Shown: positions 17,650-26,017, counted from the first letter of the stretch. The stretch is 64,000 nt of DNA from Agromyces allii (GCF_009749385.1 NZ_WBIN01000010.1:124001-188000), one strand, 5' to 3'. Program-made: numbers and translations. The notes: a model not told the origin generated them from the letters alone.

Positions 17650-18795
17650 ATGCGGTTCCAGCTGCTCGACATCGTTCCCCACGTCGAGAACCCGGTCACC
17701 GGGCGTCTCGTGAGCGCGGCCGAGCGCCTCGACCAGACCGTCGAGTCCGCGCGCCGTGCCGAGCGCCTCGGGTTCGACGCGTTCTCGGTCGGCGAGCGTC
17801 ACGCGGGGCACTTCCTGTCGTCGTCGCCGACGGTGCTGCTCGGTGCGATCGCCGCGACGACCTCGCGCATCCGCCTGCACTCGGGCGTCACGGTGCTCTC
17901 GGTGCTCGACCCGGTGCGCGTCGCCGAGGACTACGCGACGATCGACCAGCTCTCGCGCGGCCGCCTCGAGATCACGATCGGCAAGGGCAACGAGGTCGCC
18001 CAGTTCCCGCTGTTCGGGCTCGAGATCGACGACCAGTGGGAGCTCCTCGCCGACAAGTACGCGCTGCTGCGTCGCCTCTGGCGCGAGACCGACGTCGACT
18101 GGCAGGCAACCGCCTACACGAGAGACCAGCACGCGACGACGACGCTCCCCCGCCCGTTCGCCGGCGCCCCGCGCGTCTGGCACGGGTCGGCCACGACCCT
18201 GGCGAGCGCGGCCCTCGCGGCCAAGTGGGGCGACCCGCTGTTCAGCGCGAACGCGATCCAGCCGCTCCAGAACTACGCGGTGCTCGTGCGGCACTACCGC
18301 GACGAGTACGCGAGGCACGGGCACGACCCGCGCTTCGCCTACGTGGGCGCCGGATCGGGCTCGCTCTTCATCGCCGATACGACCCAGCAGGCCAAGGAGC
18401 TCTACGGCCCCGTCTACGATGCTTTGGTGGCAGCCACCAACGTTCCGGGCAACAACACCCCCTTCCGCGACATCGATCACGCGATCGCCGAGGGCCCGGC
18501 CCTCGTCGGCAGCCCGCAGCAGGTCATCGACAAGATCGGCCGGTTCCACGAGAGCCTCGGCCACGACCTGCAGTCGGTGAGCCTGCCCACGACGCTGCCC
18601 GTCGAGCAGCAGCACGAGCAGCTCGACCGCCTCGCGTCAGAGGTGTTCCCGGTGCTGCGGCGCGAGCTGCCGACGACGCTGTGGGGCGAGGGCGACCCGT
18701 ACGAGGCGCGCCCGGCCTTCGCCGGCGGTTCCGAGGCGGATGCCGCGGCGGCCGTCGAGGCGTCCCGCACCGTTCGCGAGCCGGTGGCCGCCTGA
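17650..18795 (+). CDS. LLM-class flavin-dependent oxidoreductase (CE1758-like type)
   Basis: 381 residues with the luciferase-like order: MRFQLLDIVPHVENPVTG, 'RAERLGFDAFSVGERHAGHFL', 'TTSRIRLHSGVTVLSVLDPVRVAEDYATIDQLSRGRLEI' and the substrate-side GNEVAQFPLFGLE. The C-terminus has PQQVIDKIGRFHE, the usual LLM ending, then an Ala-rich tail with the GCGGATGCCGCGG word. It is the fifth LLM gene within 10.5 kb. It resembles a small LLM subfamily found with DUF1684 proteins (TIGR CE1758-type), an assignment I could not test. Confidence 0.87.
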   Translation: MRFQLLDIVPHVENPVTGRLVSAAERLDQTVESARRAERLGFDAFSVGERHAGHFLSSSPTVLLGAIAATTSRIRLHSGVTVLSVLDPVRVAEDYATIDQLSRGRLEITIGKGNEVAQFPLFGLEIDDQWELLADKYALLRRLWRETDVDWQATAYTRDQHATTTLPRPFAGAPRVWHGSATTLASAALAAKWGDPLFSANAIQPLQNYAVLVRHYRDEYARHGHDPRFAYVGAGSGSLFIADTTQQAKELYGPVYDALVAATNVPGNNTPFRDIDHAIAEGPALVGSPQQVIDKIGRFHESLGHDLQSVSLPTTLPVEQQHEQLDRLASEVFPVLRRELPTTLWGEGDPYEARPAFAGGSEADAAAAVEASRTVREPVAA

Positions 18796-19892
18796 TGGCC
18801 GGGGCGACCGCGTTCACGATCCGCGCCGCGCGACCCGAGGAGTACCCGGCCGTCGCCGCGCTGACCGACCGCGCCTTCGCGGCCGGACCGTACGGGCACC
18901 TGCCCGTCTCGGCCGAGCGGCGCGCGCTCGTGAACGCGGTCGCCGAACGCGCCGCCGACGGCGCGGTGCTCGTCGCCGTCGAGACGGCTTCCGAAAGCGA
19001 ATCCGAGCGAGCGGATGCCGCGGGCAGCCGCCTCCTCGGAACCGTCAGCGTGGTGCGCGCAGCCTCCCCGCAGTCCCGGCTCGCCGTCGGCGACGAGGCG
19101 GAGCTGCGCCTGCTGGCCGTCGCCCCCGAGGCGCGCGGACGCGGCCTCGGCGAGGCGCTCGCCCTCGCCGCGCAGGAGGAGGCGCTCACCTGGGGCTCGC
19201 CCGCCGTCGTCCTCGACACCGGCACCCTGAACCACACCTCGCAGCGACTTTACGAACGACTCGGCTACGAGCGGTTCACGTCGGCCGCGCCTGTGCCGAC
19301 GACGGATGCCGCGGCATCCGAAGACCGGATCGACCACATCGACTACCGCCTGCCGCTGCGTGACCGCGAAGACCTGGTCGTCAGACTCGTGCGCGACGAC
19401 GAGATCGACGCCGTCGCGGCGCTCTCGGTGCGGGCGTACGAGTACGCGTACGAGCTCTCCGACGAGTACCGCGCCTCGATCGCCGACGTCGCGCCCCGCG
19501 CCGTCGAGCACCAGGTCTGGGTAGCTGCGGACGCGACCACCGGCGAGCTCCTCGGCAGCGTCGCGACGCCCCGACGCGGCAGCACGATCTCGCCGCTGGC
19601 CCAGCCGGGCGAGCTCGACTTCCGCCTGCTCGCCGTCGACCCGCCCGCCCGCGGACGCGGCGTCGGCGAAGAGCTCACGCGCCTCGCCATCGAGCTCGCC
19701 CGCCTGCGCGGCCTCGACCGCGTCGTCATGAACAGCGGACCGCAGATGACCGGCGCCCACCGCCTCTACGCGAAGCTCGGCTTCGACCGCCTGCACGACC
19801 GCGAGCGCGAGATCGTCGACGGCGACCGGCGGTTCCTGCTGCTCGCCTTCACGATCGACGTGCCCCGCGCGACGCGGAGCATCGCCGCATGA
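18795..19892 (+). CDS. Tandem double GNAT-fold N-acetyltransferase
   Basis: 365 residues made of two complete GNAT domains. In the first (about residues 5-155) the acetyl-CoA pyrophosphate loop is APEARGRGLGEAL; in the second (about 190-355) it is DPPARGRGVGEEL, each followed by the expected helix and a YERLGYERF or YAKLGFDRL C-terminal strand. The linker (about 160-185) is Ala/Asp-rich and is encoded by a perfect 18-bp palindrome of the dispersed word. The start shares one base with the LLM stop. In this context it may acetylate an amine intermediate or toxic substrate; that is inference. Confidence 0.88.
   Translation: MAGATAFTIRAARPEEYPAVAALTDRAFAAGPYGHLPVSAERRALVNAVAERAADGAVLVAVETASESESERADAAGSRLLGTVSVVRAASPQSRLAVGDEAELRLLAVAPEARGRGLGEALALAAQEEALTWGSPAVVLDTGTLNHTSQRLYERLGYERFTSAAPVPTTDAAASEDRIDHIDYRLPLRDREDLVVRLVRDDEIDAVAALSVRAYEYAYELSDEYRASIADVAPRAVEHQVWVAADATTGELLGSVATPRRGSTISPLAQPGELDFRLLAVDPPARGRGVGEELTRLAIELARLRGLDRVVMNSGPQMTGAHRLYAKLGFDRLHDREREIVDGDRRFLLLAFTIDVPRATRSIAA
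19303..19320. repeat. Perfect 18-bp palindrome built from two copies of the dispersed word
   Basis: CGGATGCCGCGGCATCCG reads identically on both strands. It lies in the linker between the two GNAT domains, encoding a short Asp-Ala-Ala-Ala-Ser stretch. It is the tightest head-to-head arrangement of the CGGATGCCGCGG word in the window. Confidence 0.9.
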
Positions 19893-21001
19893 CCGATCAC
19901 GACGTCATCATCGTCGGCGGCGGCGCCATGGGCTCGGCCGCCGCCTGGCAGCTCGCCTCGCGCGGGCGCGACGTGCTGCTGCTCGAGCGCTTCGCCGCCG
20001 GGCACGCCAACGGCGCCTCGCACGGTGCCAGCCGCAACTTCAACGTCTCCTATGCGGATGCCGCGCACGTCGCCCTGCTCGTCGAAGCCGGCCGGCAGTG
20101 GCGCGAGCTCGAGGCGGAGACCGGCGCGAGCCTGCTCGCCCAGGTCGGCATCGTGAACCACGGCGACCACCCCGACCTCGACGCCGTGCACGAGGCGCTC
20201 GGCGCCGTCGGTATCCCGAGCGAGTTCCTGCCCGCGTCGGAGGCCGGTGCACGCTGGCCCGGCCTGCGCTTCGAGACCCGCGTGCTGCACACGCCGACGG
20301 CCGGGCGCCTCAACGCCGACGCTTCGGTGGACGCCCTGCAGCAGGCGGCCGCCGCCCGAGGCGCCGAGGTGCGCCACGAGGCGCCCGTACGCGGCATCCG
20401 CGTGCTCGACGACGACCTCGTCGAGGTGACGCTCGACGATGGCGACGGCACCGCCCTCACCGCGCGCCGTGTGATTGTCGCCGCCGGCGCCTGGACCTCG
20501 AAGCTCGTCGGCGGCCTGCTGCCGCTGCCCGAGCTCGTCGTCACCCAGGAGCAGCCCGGACACTTCGCCGCGATCGATACCTCGTTCGAATGGCCCGGCT
20601 TCAACCACCGCCCCGGCCCCGGCGACGAGTGGTGGTACTCGGGCGTCTACGGCATGCTCACGCCCGGCGAGGGCGTCAAGGCCGGCTGGCACGGCACCGG
20701 ACCCGTCGTCGACCCCGACCACCGCGACTTCACGGCCGAGCCCGTGCAGTTCGAGGCACTGCGCCGCTACGTGCGCGAGTGGATCCCCGGAGCCGATGCC
20801 GACGCCGCCCGCGCCATCAGCTGCACCTACACGACGAGCCCCGACTCGGTCTTCGTGCTCGACGCCGTCGGCCCCCTCGTCGTGGCCGCCGGCTTCTCCG
20901 GCCACGGCTTCAAGTTCACCCCCGCGATCGGCCGCGTGCTCGCCGACCTCGCCGAGGGCCGCCCCTCCCCCGAGCCGTTCCGCCTCGCGCGCTTCGCCTG
21001 A
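19889..21001 (+). CDS. Sarcosine oxidase / N-methyl-amino-acid oxidase family flavoenzyme (SolA/MSOX-like)
   Basis: 370 residues. The N-terminus has the dinucleotide-binding motif VIIVGGGAMGSAAAWQLASRG. Near the C-terminus is SCTYTTSPDSVFVLD, matching the MSOX/SolA segment whose Cys carries covalent FAD. The family oxidises secondary amines (sarcosine, N-methyltryptophan, N-methyl amino acids) to imines with H2O2 release. The ATG overlaps the GNAT stop (ATGA), making it the last gene of the oxygenase operon. An amine oxidase at the end supports breakdown of an N-alkylated compound. It converges on the next gene with a single base between stop codons. Confidence 0.9.
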   Translation: MTDHDVIIVGGGAMGSAAAWQLASRGRDVLLLERFAAGHANGASHGASRNFNVSYADAAHVALLVEAGRQWRELEAETGASLLAQVGIVNHGDHPDLDAVHEALGAVGIPSEFLPASEAGARWPGLRFETRVLHTPTAGRLNADASVDALQQAAAARGAEVRHEAPVRGIRVLDDDLVEVTLDDGDGTALTARRVIVAAGAWTSKLVGGLLPLPELVVTQEQPGHFAAIDTSFEWPGFNHRPGPGDEWWYSGVYGMLTPGEGVKAGWHGTGPVVDPDHRDFTAEPVQFEALRRYVREWIPGADADAARAISCTYTTSPDSVFVLDAVGPLVVAAGFSGHGFKFTPAIGRVLADLAEGRPSPEPFRLARFA

Positions 21002-21002
21002 G

Positions 21003-22577
21003 CTACCCGACCTTGGGGAGCAGACGGCCGCTCGTGCGGTACCAGGCGACCTCCCCGCTCGGGCCTCGCACGAAGTCGGAGCGGGGCGAGAGCGGGCTCG
21101 CGCCGACCACGTGGTCGTCGCCGTAGAAGTCCACGTACTCGGGCGGCGCTGCGTCGGACACCGTGCCATCCGGATTCAGTGGGCGGATGCGCAGCCGACC
21201 GTTCTCACCGGCGAACTCGAGCGTCACCCTCGCCGTGGTGCCGTCGGGTCCGATCTCGGCGAGGTCGTACCGACCTTCGTAGGGGGCCAGCTGCACAGCG
21301 GTGCTGGTTCGGGGATCGGCCGGCAGGTTGTGCACGCCGGCGAACCGCGACAACGCCCAGTCGTCCTGGAAGAAGCTGCTCAGGAGCTTCGGGCCATCCT
21401 CGGAGTTCGTGAGCATGGCGATGCCGAAGTCCCGTTCGGGAACGAAGAGGAACCCGCTGTGCTGTCCGGGCCAATCGCCGCCGTGCTGCACGACGTCGAC
21501 CCCTTCGGCGGTCGGTCGCAGCCGGAGGCTGACTGCGTACCCGTCGATCTCGATGAAGATCGTTCCGCCCGGGCCCGGATTCGAGTGCATCGCCTCGAGC
21601 GACGCAGGACTGAGGATGCGACGGCCGTCGAGTCCGGTGCCGTCGCCCAGGTGGAAGCGCAGGTAGTGCAGTTGATCGCGAGCGCTCGAGATGAGGGCGC
21701 CGGTCGGGTTGAGCGACCTCGGGACGTACCAGAAGGACGGATCCAGCACCGCCTTGCCATCGACCACGTTGTGGGCGCCGGTGAAGGTGTGTCCGACGAG
21801 GTCGTCGGTGAAGAACCGGGTCTGGTCGAGGCCCAGCGGATCGAGCACGAGCTCCTGCATGGCCTGCTCGAAGGTCGTTCCGTGCACCTTCTCCACCACG
21901 CGGCCCGCGAGCACGACGGCGGCGTTGTTGTAGAAGAACGTGGACCCGAGCGGTGTCAGCTGGGGCAGGCCCGCCATGCTCGCCACGTAGCGCTCGATCG
22001 CATCGTCGCCCCGCCCGAAGTCCTCCAGGTCGTCACCGAACCAGCCGGCGGTGTGGTTCAGCAGGTGCCGCACGGTCACGTTGGCCGCCACGTCCTCGTC
22101 GGCGACGGTGAACTCCGGCACATAGGAGCGCACGGTCTGGTCGAGGTCCACCTTGCCCGCATCGACCAGGCGCATCATCGCGGTGCCGGTGAACGTCTTG
22201 GTCGTCGATCCGATGCGGAACAACGAGCGCTCGTCCACCGGCACCGGAGCGTCGACGCTGGTGATCCCGAAGCCGCGCACGTGCTCGTTCCCGTCGTGCA
22301 GCACCGCCACCGCGACGCCGGGCACCGCGTACTCCTCCATCAACGACTGGATCTTGGCGTCGAGCTCGGCGAAGAGGGCGTCGGACGCGCTGGGCGACGA
22401 GGCGACCGTCGGGCCGGCGCTCCCGGTGGGGCTCGAAGCCCCCACGTCTTCGGCGGTGCATCCCGCCAGCGCCGTGCCGGCCGCCACGATGGCAGCCAGA
22501 TCAGCGGATCTCCGCAGCATCGACCGCCTGGACATCGTCCACGACGCAGGCGGAACTTCGTTCTCCAGCAGGCCCAT
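21003..22577 (-). CDS. Tat-exported lipoprotein serine hydrolase (class C beta-lactamase/PBP4-like)
   Basis: 524 residues. A Tat-type signal (SRRSMLRR, then a hydrophobic stretch) ends at the lipobox LAGC, so the mature protein is an extracellular lipoprotein. Active-site motifs of the S12 family are seen: S-T-T-K at about 124-127, a later Y-N-N and an H-G-G. The ATG at 22577 has a strong GAGGAGG site upstream. Members are D-aminopeptidases, esterases or PBP-like enzymes rather than true beta-lactamases in most cases. The C-terminal domain of about 130 residues is beta-rich. It closes the core-genome side next to the accessory island. Confidence 0.9.
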   Translation of the reverse strand: MGLLENEVPPASWTMSRRSMLRRSADLAAIVAAGTALAGCTAEDVGASSPTGSAGPTVASSPSASDALFAELDAKIQSLMEEYAVPGVAVAVLHDGNEHVRGFGITSVDAPVPVDERSLFRIGSTTKTFTGTAMMRLVDAGKVDLDQTVRSYVPEFTVADEDVAANVTVRHLLNHTAGWFGDDLEDFGRGDDAIERYVASMAGLPQLTPLGSTFFYNNAAVVLAGRVVEKVHGTTFEQAMQELVLDPLGLDQTRFFTDDLVGHTFTGAHNVVDGKAVLDPSFWYVPRSLNPTGALISSARDQLHYLRFHLGDGTGLDGRRILSPASLEAMHSNPGPGGTIFIEIDGYAVSLRLRPTAEGVDVVQHGGDWPGQHSGFLFVPERDFGIAMLTNSEDGPKLLSSFFQDDWALSRFAGVHNLPADPRTSTAVQLAPYEGRYDLAEIGPDGTTARVTLEFAGENGRLRIRPLNPDGTVSDAAPPEYVDFYGDDHVVGASPLSPRSDFVRGPSGEVAWYRTSGRLLPKVG

Positions 22578-22625
22578 GGTCGCCTCCTCGCGCAGAGTCT
22601 GGCAGAGGAACACACGGCCACGCAC

Positions 22626-23107
22626 ATCCGCGTGATGATCCGCCTGCTGCGCCAGATGTTCGCCGTGCCCGAAGAGATACGCATCACTGGCGTGATCTAT
22701 CTCCCCTGGCGCCCGGGTGACGCGATCACGAGCCAGCTCCTCCGCGACCTGCCGACCGCTCGCATCGAGGCCGCGATCAACCAGCGCCTCCTCGCGATGA
22801 AGTGAACTGCGACGATCATGGGCGACAAGATCGTGCTGCCCTCAGGCTGCAGAATCAGCTGGCGCGACCTACTCAATCCCCTCGGTGAGCCGAATAAGAC
22901 GCCCGACTTCCACGAGTTGGTCGCCCTGCAGCACGGCCAGCTCACCCGGCGACAGAAACCCTGAGCGCGACGATGGCGGAGATCAACGGCGTGGCCCTCT
23001 CCACCGCTCAAGGCTAGATCACGAAGGCGCGCGAGCGCGGCCTGCTGCCGCCCAGTCGCGGCCGTGCAGGTGATGCCGCCGTCAGCTGCAGGATGAGCCT
23101 GTGGTAG
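22626..23107 (+). pseudogene. Decayed actinobacterial HTH-type hypothetical gene
   Basis: Three consecutive fragments read like one protein. The first ends IRITGVIYLPWRPGDAITS...INQRLLAMK with an in-frame TGA at 22803. The same frame then continues through PNKTPDFHELVALQHGQL to a stop near 22964. After a frame change comes MAEINGVALSTAQG, a stop, and ITKARERGLLPPSRGR, the ending typical of small actinobacterial proteins with a C-terminal winged or helix-turn-helix region. One frameshift and two stops make it non-functional as a whole. It marks the left end of the lower-GC island. The family resemblance is from memory, not from a search. Confidence 0.5.
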
Positions 23108-23234
23108 CGATCAGATGGCCGAGTCGTCGATTTTCTCCAGACCAACTGCGACGCTGGGCGAATTGGAGCACCGGATGCACCAGCCCGTCCTTTCGGCCCG
23201 GCTACGCCCCAACAAAGCATGGTCTTCGCTCGCA

Positions 23235-23702
23235 TTAGGACTGGGCAGTGCCCTCCGAGGCAGTCAGATCCAAGAAGGGCGCGAGACGCTGCGCGATCTC
23301 GCGCGCCTGATCAAGTGAGATCTCTGGGACGGGCCCGAAGTCAGTCCCACCACCAGGAAGAGTGCCGGCCACATGAAAATGCAGGTGTGGTATCTGCTGC
23401 GCCGCGGCGAGCCCATTGTTCTGCCACACCGCGATCCCTTCGGGTTTCTCTGCGCTGGCAATCGCTATGGCCGCGCCCCGCAGCGCCCGCATCAATGGAC
23501 CCGTAACCCCGTTCGGAATGTCCATTAGGGTTGCGAAATGCCCGACCGGCAGGACGAGCAGATGTGCACGGCCTCGCTGCTCCAGTGTGACGGCGACCGC
23601 GACGACGGAATTCCGATCGACGAAGACATAGGGTCGAGCGCCTGAAAGGTAGTCACAGAAGGCACAGCGGTCGGCCTCGGGCATCGCGATCCCGTCGCTC
23701 AT
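23235..23702 (-). CDS. HIT-family nucleotide hydrolase/transferase coupled to the Thoeris pair
   Basis: 155 residues. It has the histidine triad HLHFHVAG (His at about 106, 108 and 110) and the N-terminal CAFC pair of zinc-binding HIT proteins. HIT enzymes cleave nucleotide phosphoramidates, dinucleoside polyphosphates or related nucleotide conjugates through a His-nucleotidyl intermediate. Its ATG overlaps the stop of the Macro-domain gene by four bases, so it is translated with the Thoeris effector. HIT proteins are not a described Thoeris subunit that I know of. It might degrade the TIR-made signal, or be an unrelated passenger; this is inference. Confidence 0.9.
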   Translation of the reverse strand: MSDGIAMPEADRCAFCDYLSGARPYVFVDRNSVVAVAVTLEQRGRAHLLVLPVGHFATLMDIPNGVTGPLMRALRGAAIAIASAEKPEGIAVWQNNGLAAAQQIPHLHFHVAGTLPGGGTDFGPVPEISLDQAREIAQRLAPFLDLTASEGTAQS

Positions 23703-24535
23703 GCGCGCGCCAATCCCGACAGGAAGGCCTGAAGTTCCAAGTGGTTTAGCCGGTCGTACAGTTCGGGAAGCGCAACAATCCGCAATTCATGGCATACAGG
23801 GCTTTGCCGGGCAGCGATGATGTATGACAGGGCGATGAAGCGGATGGCGTCTTCGGCGGGTAGCACCGGGGAGAGCCCGGACTGACCACCGCCGAGCACG
23901 GGAATTGAGAGCGCCTCACCGTTGCTGTGGCGGCGAACCGACGCCCACAGATTTCCCAGGCTGAGCCAGAGACCATCCGCAGTTCCGTGGGCCTTGTTGT
24001 GAACGTCCATAGACGTGTACGCGACGAAGAAATCACGCGTTCCGTGAGACTCGAGAGGGACAACAGTACCGAGCTCGAAACGCGCAGTTCTCCCAGTCTT
24101 TGCCACGGTACCGATTGACACCAGCTTGGCGAGGTGAACGTCGATCGCTGCGTCAAGTCCATCTGCGTCACCGCGCCACTTCCGTGAAAGGTAAATTCCT
24201 TGCACGCTTCTTGGCGATATCTGCGGGGAACGCATATCGAATGTGTCGCAGGTCCCGACAACAAGATGGGTGTCCTGCTCAAAAAGGTCACCTCGAACGA
24301 CTTTGATCGTCGTATTCGGCGCGCTGAACGCCGCCTCGACTGGCCGCGGCCAGGCCCTCCACAGCCCAAACCCGATCGCGATGATCAGACATGGCCACAC
24401 GACCCACGCCTGCTCCGCTTCCAGGGTCCCGACGAACAGCGATACCAGTCCGGCGACCGCTGAAAACACGCCGAGCGCGGCGAACAAGCTAACGAAAAAT
24501 CGGCGCCAAAAGCGCCATCGCTTTAGGTGGTTCAC
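23699..24535 (-). CDS. thsA: Thoeris type II effector ThsA: two transmembrane helices plus Macro domain (DUF6430-like)
   Basis: 278 residues. Two hydrophobic helices (about 14-36 and 44-61) follow a very basic N-terminus (RWRFWRR). The rest is a Macro-like domain with the DUF6430/ThsA_Macro pattern: TIKVVRGDLFEQ, VVGTCDTFD, then ISPRSVQGIYLSRKW and a C-terminal IPVLGGGQSGLS. In type II Thoeris this protein binds a histidine-ADP-ribose signal through its Macro domain and kills the infected cell at the membrane. It follows the TIR gene by eight bases and is coupled to the HIT gene. Base composition is clearly lower in GC than the core genes. Family call is by motif memory. Confidence 0.82.
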   Translation of the reverse strand: MNHLKRWRFWRRFFVSLFAALGVFSAVAGLVSLFVGTLEAEQAWVVWPCLIIAIGFGLWRAWPRPVEAAFSAPNTTIKVVRGDLFEQDTHLVVGTCDTFDMRSPQISPRSVQGIYLSRKWRGDADGLDAAIDVHLAKLVSIGTVAKTGRTARFELGTVVPLESHGTRDFFVAYTSMDVHNKAHGTADGLWLSLGNLWASVRRHSNGEALSIPVLGGGQSGLSPVLPAEDAIRFIALSYIIAARQSPVCHELRIVALPELYDRLNHLELQAFLSGLARA

Positions 24536-24543
24536 AGCTGTCG

Positions 24544-25053
24544 TCAGATCCCAAGCCGCTCGTAGACTTCAGGCTTGTAGTGGTACGGCCCCTTATTCGA
24601 ACTTGACGCAAAGCTCGTGGCGTAGTTGTCAAGTGCGTACATGATGATGGCAGGCTGAAATGAAACCGACATCGTGTAGTAGTCCGCGGTCAAGAGCGGA
24701 CTAGGAATGAAACGCGTGTCGACGGTTCGGTCGCTGTCGTGATTGGCCACCACGACGGGGAGATTGAACTCCATCAAGACCTTGATCTCGTGCGCCAGGA
24801 ACGAGTCTCCGTCAGCCCCCTTCGCCTTCGCCTCGGGGGTGCCAATGAGCACGACCTGCTTCGCATTCTTCATTCGCTGCCGGAGGTTGTCCTTGATCGT
24901 CTCTGGCTTGCTTGTGTCTCGCGAGATAAACAGGTTGTGCGCGTCATAGAAATCGAAGTCGATCTTGTCGTTGTCGCGCCAAGCTTCCATCATCCGATAG
25001 AGGTGGATGTTCTCGCTCGCAAAGGCGACGTACGTCTTGTTGCGATAGCTCAT
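24544..25053 (-). CDS. thsB: Thoeris TIR-like sensor ThsB (DUF1863-type)
   Basis: 169 residues. The sequence follows the TIR-like ThsB pattern closely: KTYVAFASENIHLYRMMEAW, then DFDFYDAHNL, a helix ETIKDNLRQRMKNAKQVVLI, a HEIKVLMEFNLPVVVAN segment with the likely catalytic Glu at about residue 89, and the C-terminal KGPYHYKPEVYERLGI. ThsB senses phage and makes a NAD-derived signal for ThsA. The ATG at 25053 has GGGAG four bases upstream; a longer reading from 25071 (MPTGSQ...) is possible, and one from 25161 is unlikely. It is the first gene of a three-gene minus-strand operon. Confidence 0.85.
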   Translation of the reverse strand: MSYRNKTYVAFASENIHLYRMMEAWRDNDKIDFDFYDAHNLFISRDTSKPETIKDNLRQRMKNAKQVVLIGTPEAKAKGADGDSFLAHEIKVLMEFNLPVVVANHDSDRTVDTRFIPSPLLTADYYTMSVSFQPAIIMYALDNYATSFASSSNKGPYHYKPEVYERLGI

Positions 25054-25360
25054 TTGACTCCCAGTTGGCATCCAGCGTTTACCCAACTCATTTCTAGTAC
25101 CCGCCCCCGACAATGAGCAGTTGCACTCGCAAGGTAGAGCGAAAGTCGCCACGACTGGCACGGCTGCACGTCGGCCTCAGTACATGCTCTTGGCAAGATC
25201 ATGAATCACCGTTTCCCGGTGAACGAAGTGGCGAGCGAACTCGCAGATCGACGAACTTCTCGGCCACGACACCTGAAGCAACAGCCGAACACCAAGTACG
25301 GGGACGCCAGGAGCACCTCGGCCGTTGTGTGTCAAGCAGTGCTCTGACACTTGAGTCTCA
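25054..25360. other. Intergenic region upstream of thsB (about 300 bp)
   Basis: Lower-GC sequence containing the thsB ribosome binding site and presumably its promoter; I found no well-spaced -35/-10 pair. A stem-loop at its far end (25329-25350) probably terminates the upstream peptide operon. Short open frames here have no recognisable product. Confidence 0.6.
25329..25350 (-). terminator. Stem-loop after the RiPP-like operon
   Basis: GTGTCA at 25329-25334 pairs with TGACAC at 25345-25350, and AGCA/TGCT extends the stem inside with one bulged base. It starts 11 bases beyond the stop of the membrane-protein gene on the minus strand. There is no T-run, so it may act with Rho or be a weak terminator. 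Confidence 0.4.
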
Positions 25361-26017
25361 CTACGGCGCCGGTGAGGGGCTCGGGCTGACTACTACGACT
25401 AGTGGTGCGGGTGTTGTTGTTGCGTCGACGGGGAGAGCCCAGGAAATGGCGTGGGCTACAGCGAGCATCGTCAATCCCAACAACGCGATCAAGAACCCAT
25501 CACGGAACACGGTGACCATAGCGCGGCGCGTTCTTGAGGTCACGTGAACCGCCCAAGCATACTGACGCAGCTCCTCGCGCTGTGGGTTCTTGAGGTGAGC
25601 GAATGACTGCACGTCGACGACGCCAAGTACCTTCTTCGATACCGCCACGCCACCGAAAACAAGTACGGAGAGGGCAAGCTCGAGAATTCCAACCAGCCAA
25701 ATAATGAGCGGCCAGGAATTGGTGGGCACGACTATCCAGAGCCGCTCGAAGGCGCCTGCGCTGAGTCCTGCCGCTGCTATCACCGCAGTAAGGGCGAATT
25801 CCGCGCGTCGACGCACAGCCTCGACACCTACTGTTTCGGACTTCAGACGCTCACTATAAACGTCACGAAATGCGCTGATATTCCGCCTATGCGCCCCGTC
25901 AATCCACTCCGTGCTAGGAGGCGCGGCTTTCGGCAGCCACACCGTTCTGCCGAAGAAAAGACCCGCGATGGTTGTCCCCAGCATCCGAGCTTCGTCACGG
26001 AGTTCAGCCAAGCTCAT
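25361..26017 (-). CDS. Three-helix membrane protein of the ATP-grasp peptide operon
   Basis: 218 residues, family not recognised. The first 90 residues are soluble and charged (LAELRDEARMLG...), followed by helices at about 93-112, 121-146 and 190-210. The second and third helices are separated by a loop with QREELRQYAWAVHVTSRTRR. The tail is Pro/Thr/Ser-rich. The ATG overlaps the stop of the ATP-grasp gene (ATGA), so it belongs to the peptide operon, where a membrane protein could serve export, immunity or be the effector. No ABC or protease motif is present. Composition is lower in GC than the core genome. Confidence 0.8.
   Translation of the reverse strand: MSLAELRDEARMLGTTIAGLFFGRTVWLPKAAPPSTEWIDGAHRRNISAFRDVYSERLKSETVGVEAVRRRAEFALTAVIAAAGLSAGAFERLWIVVPTNSWPLIIWLVGILELALSVLVFGGVAVSKKVLGVVDVQSFAHLKNPQREELRQYAWAVHVTSRTRRAMVTVFRDGFLIALLGLTMLAVAHAISWALPVDATTTPAPLVVVVSPSPSPAP

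Noticed and set aside
23115-23318. 67-codon plus-strand frame overlapping the HIT gene end
   Set aside because: It overlaps the well-supported HIT gene on the other strand, and has no motif or ribosome site.
24739-25116. Plus-strand frame opposite thsB
   Set aside because: Antisense shadow of the TIR-like gene without its own motif or start signals.
25054-25161. Extended ThsB start at 25161
   Set aside because: The added 36 residues do not fit the family N-terminus and the ATG at 25053 has a usable ribosome site.
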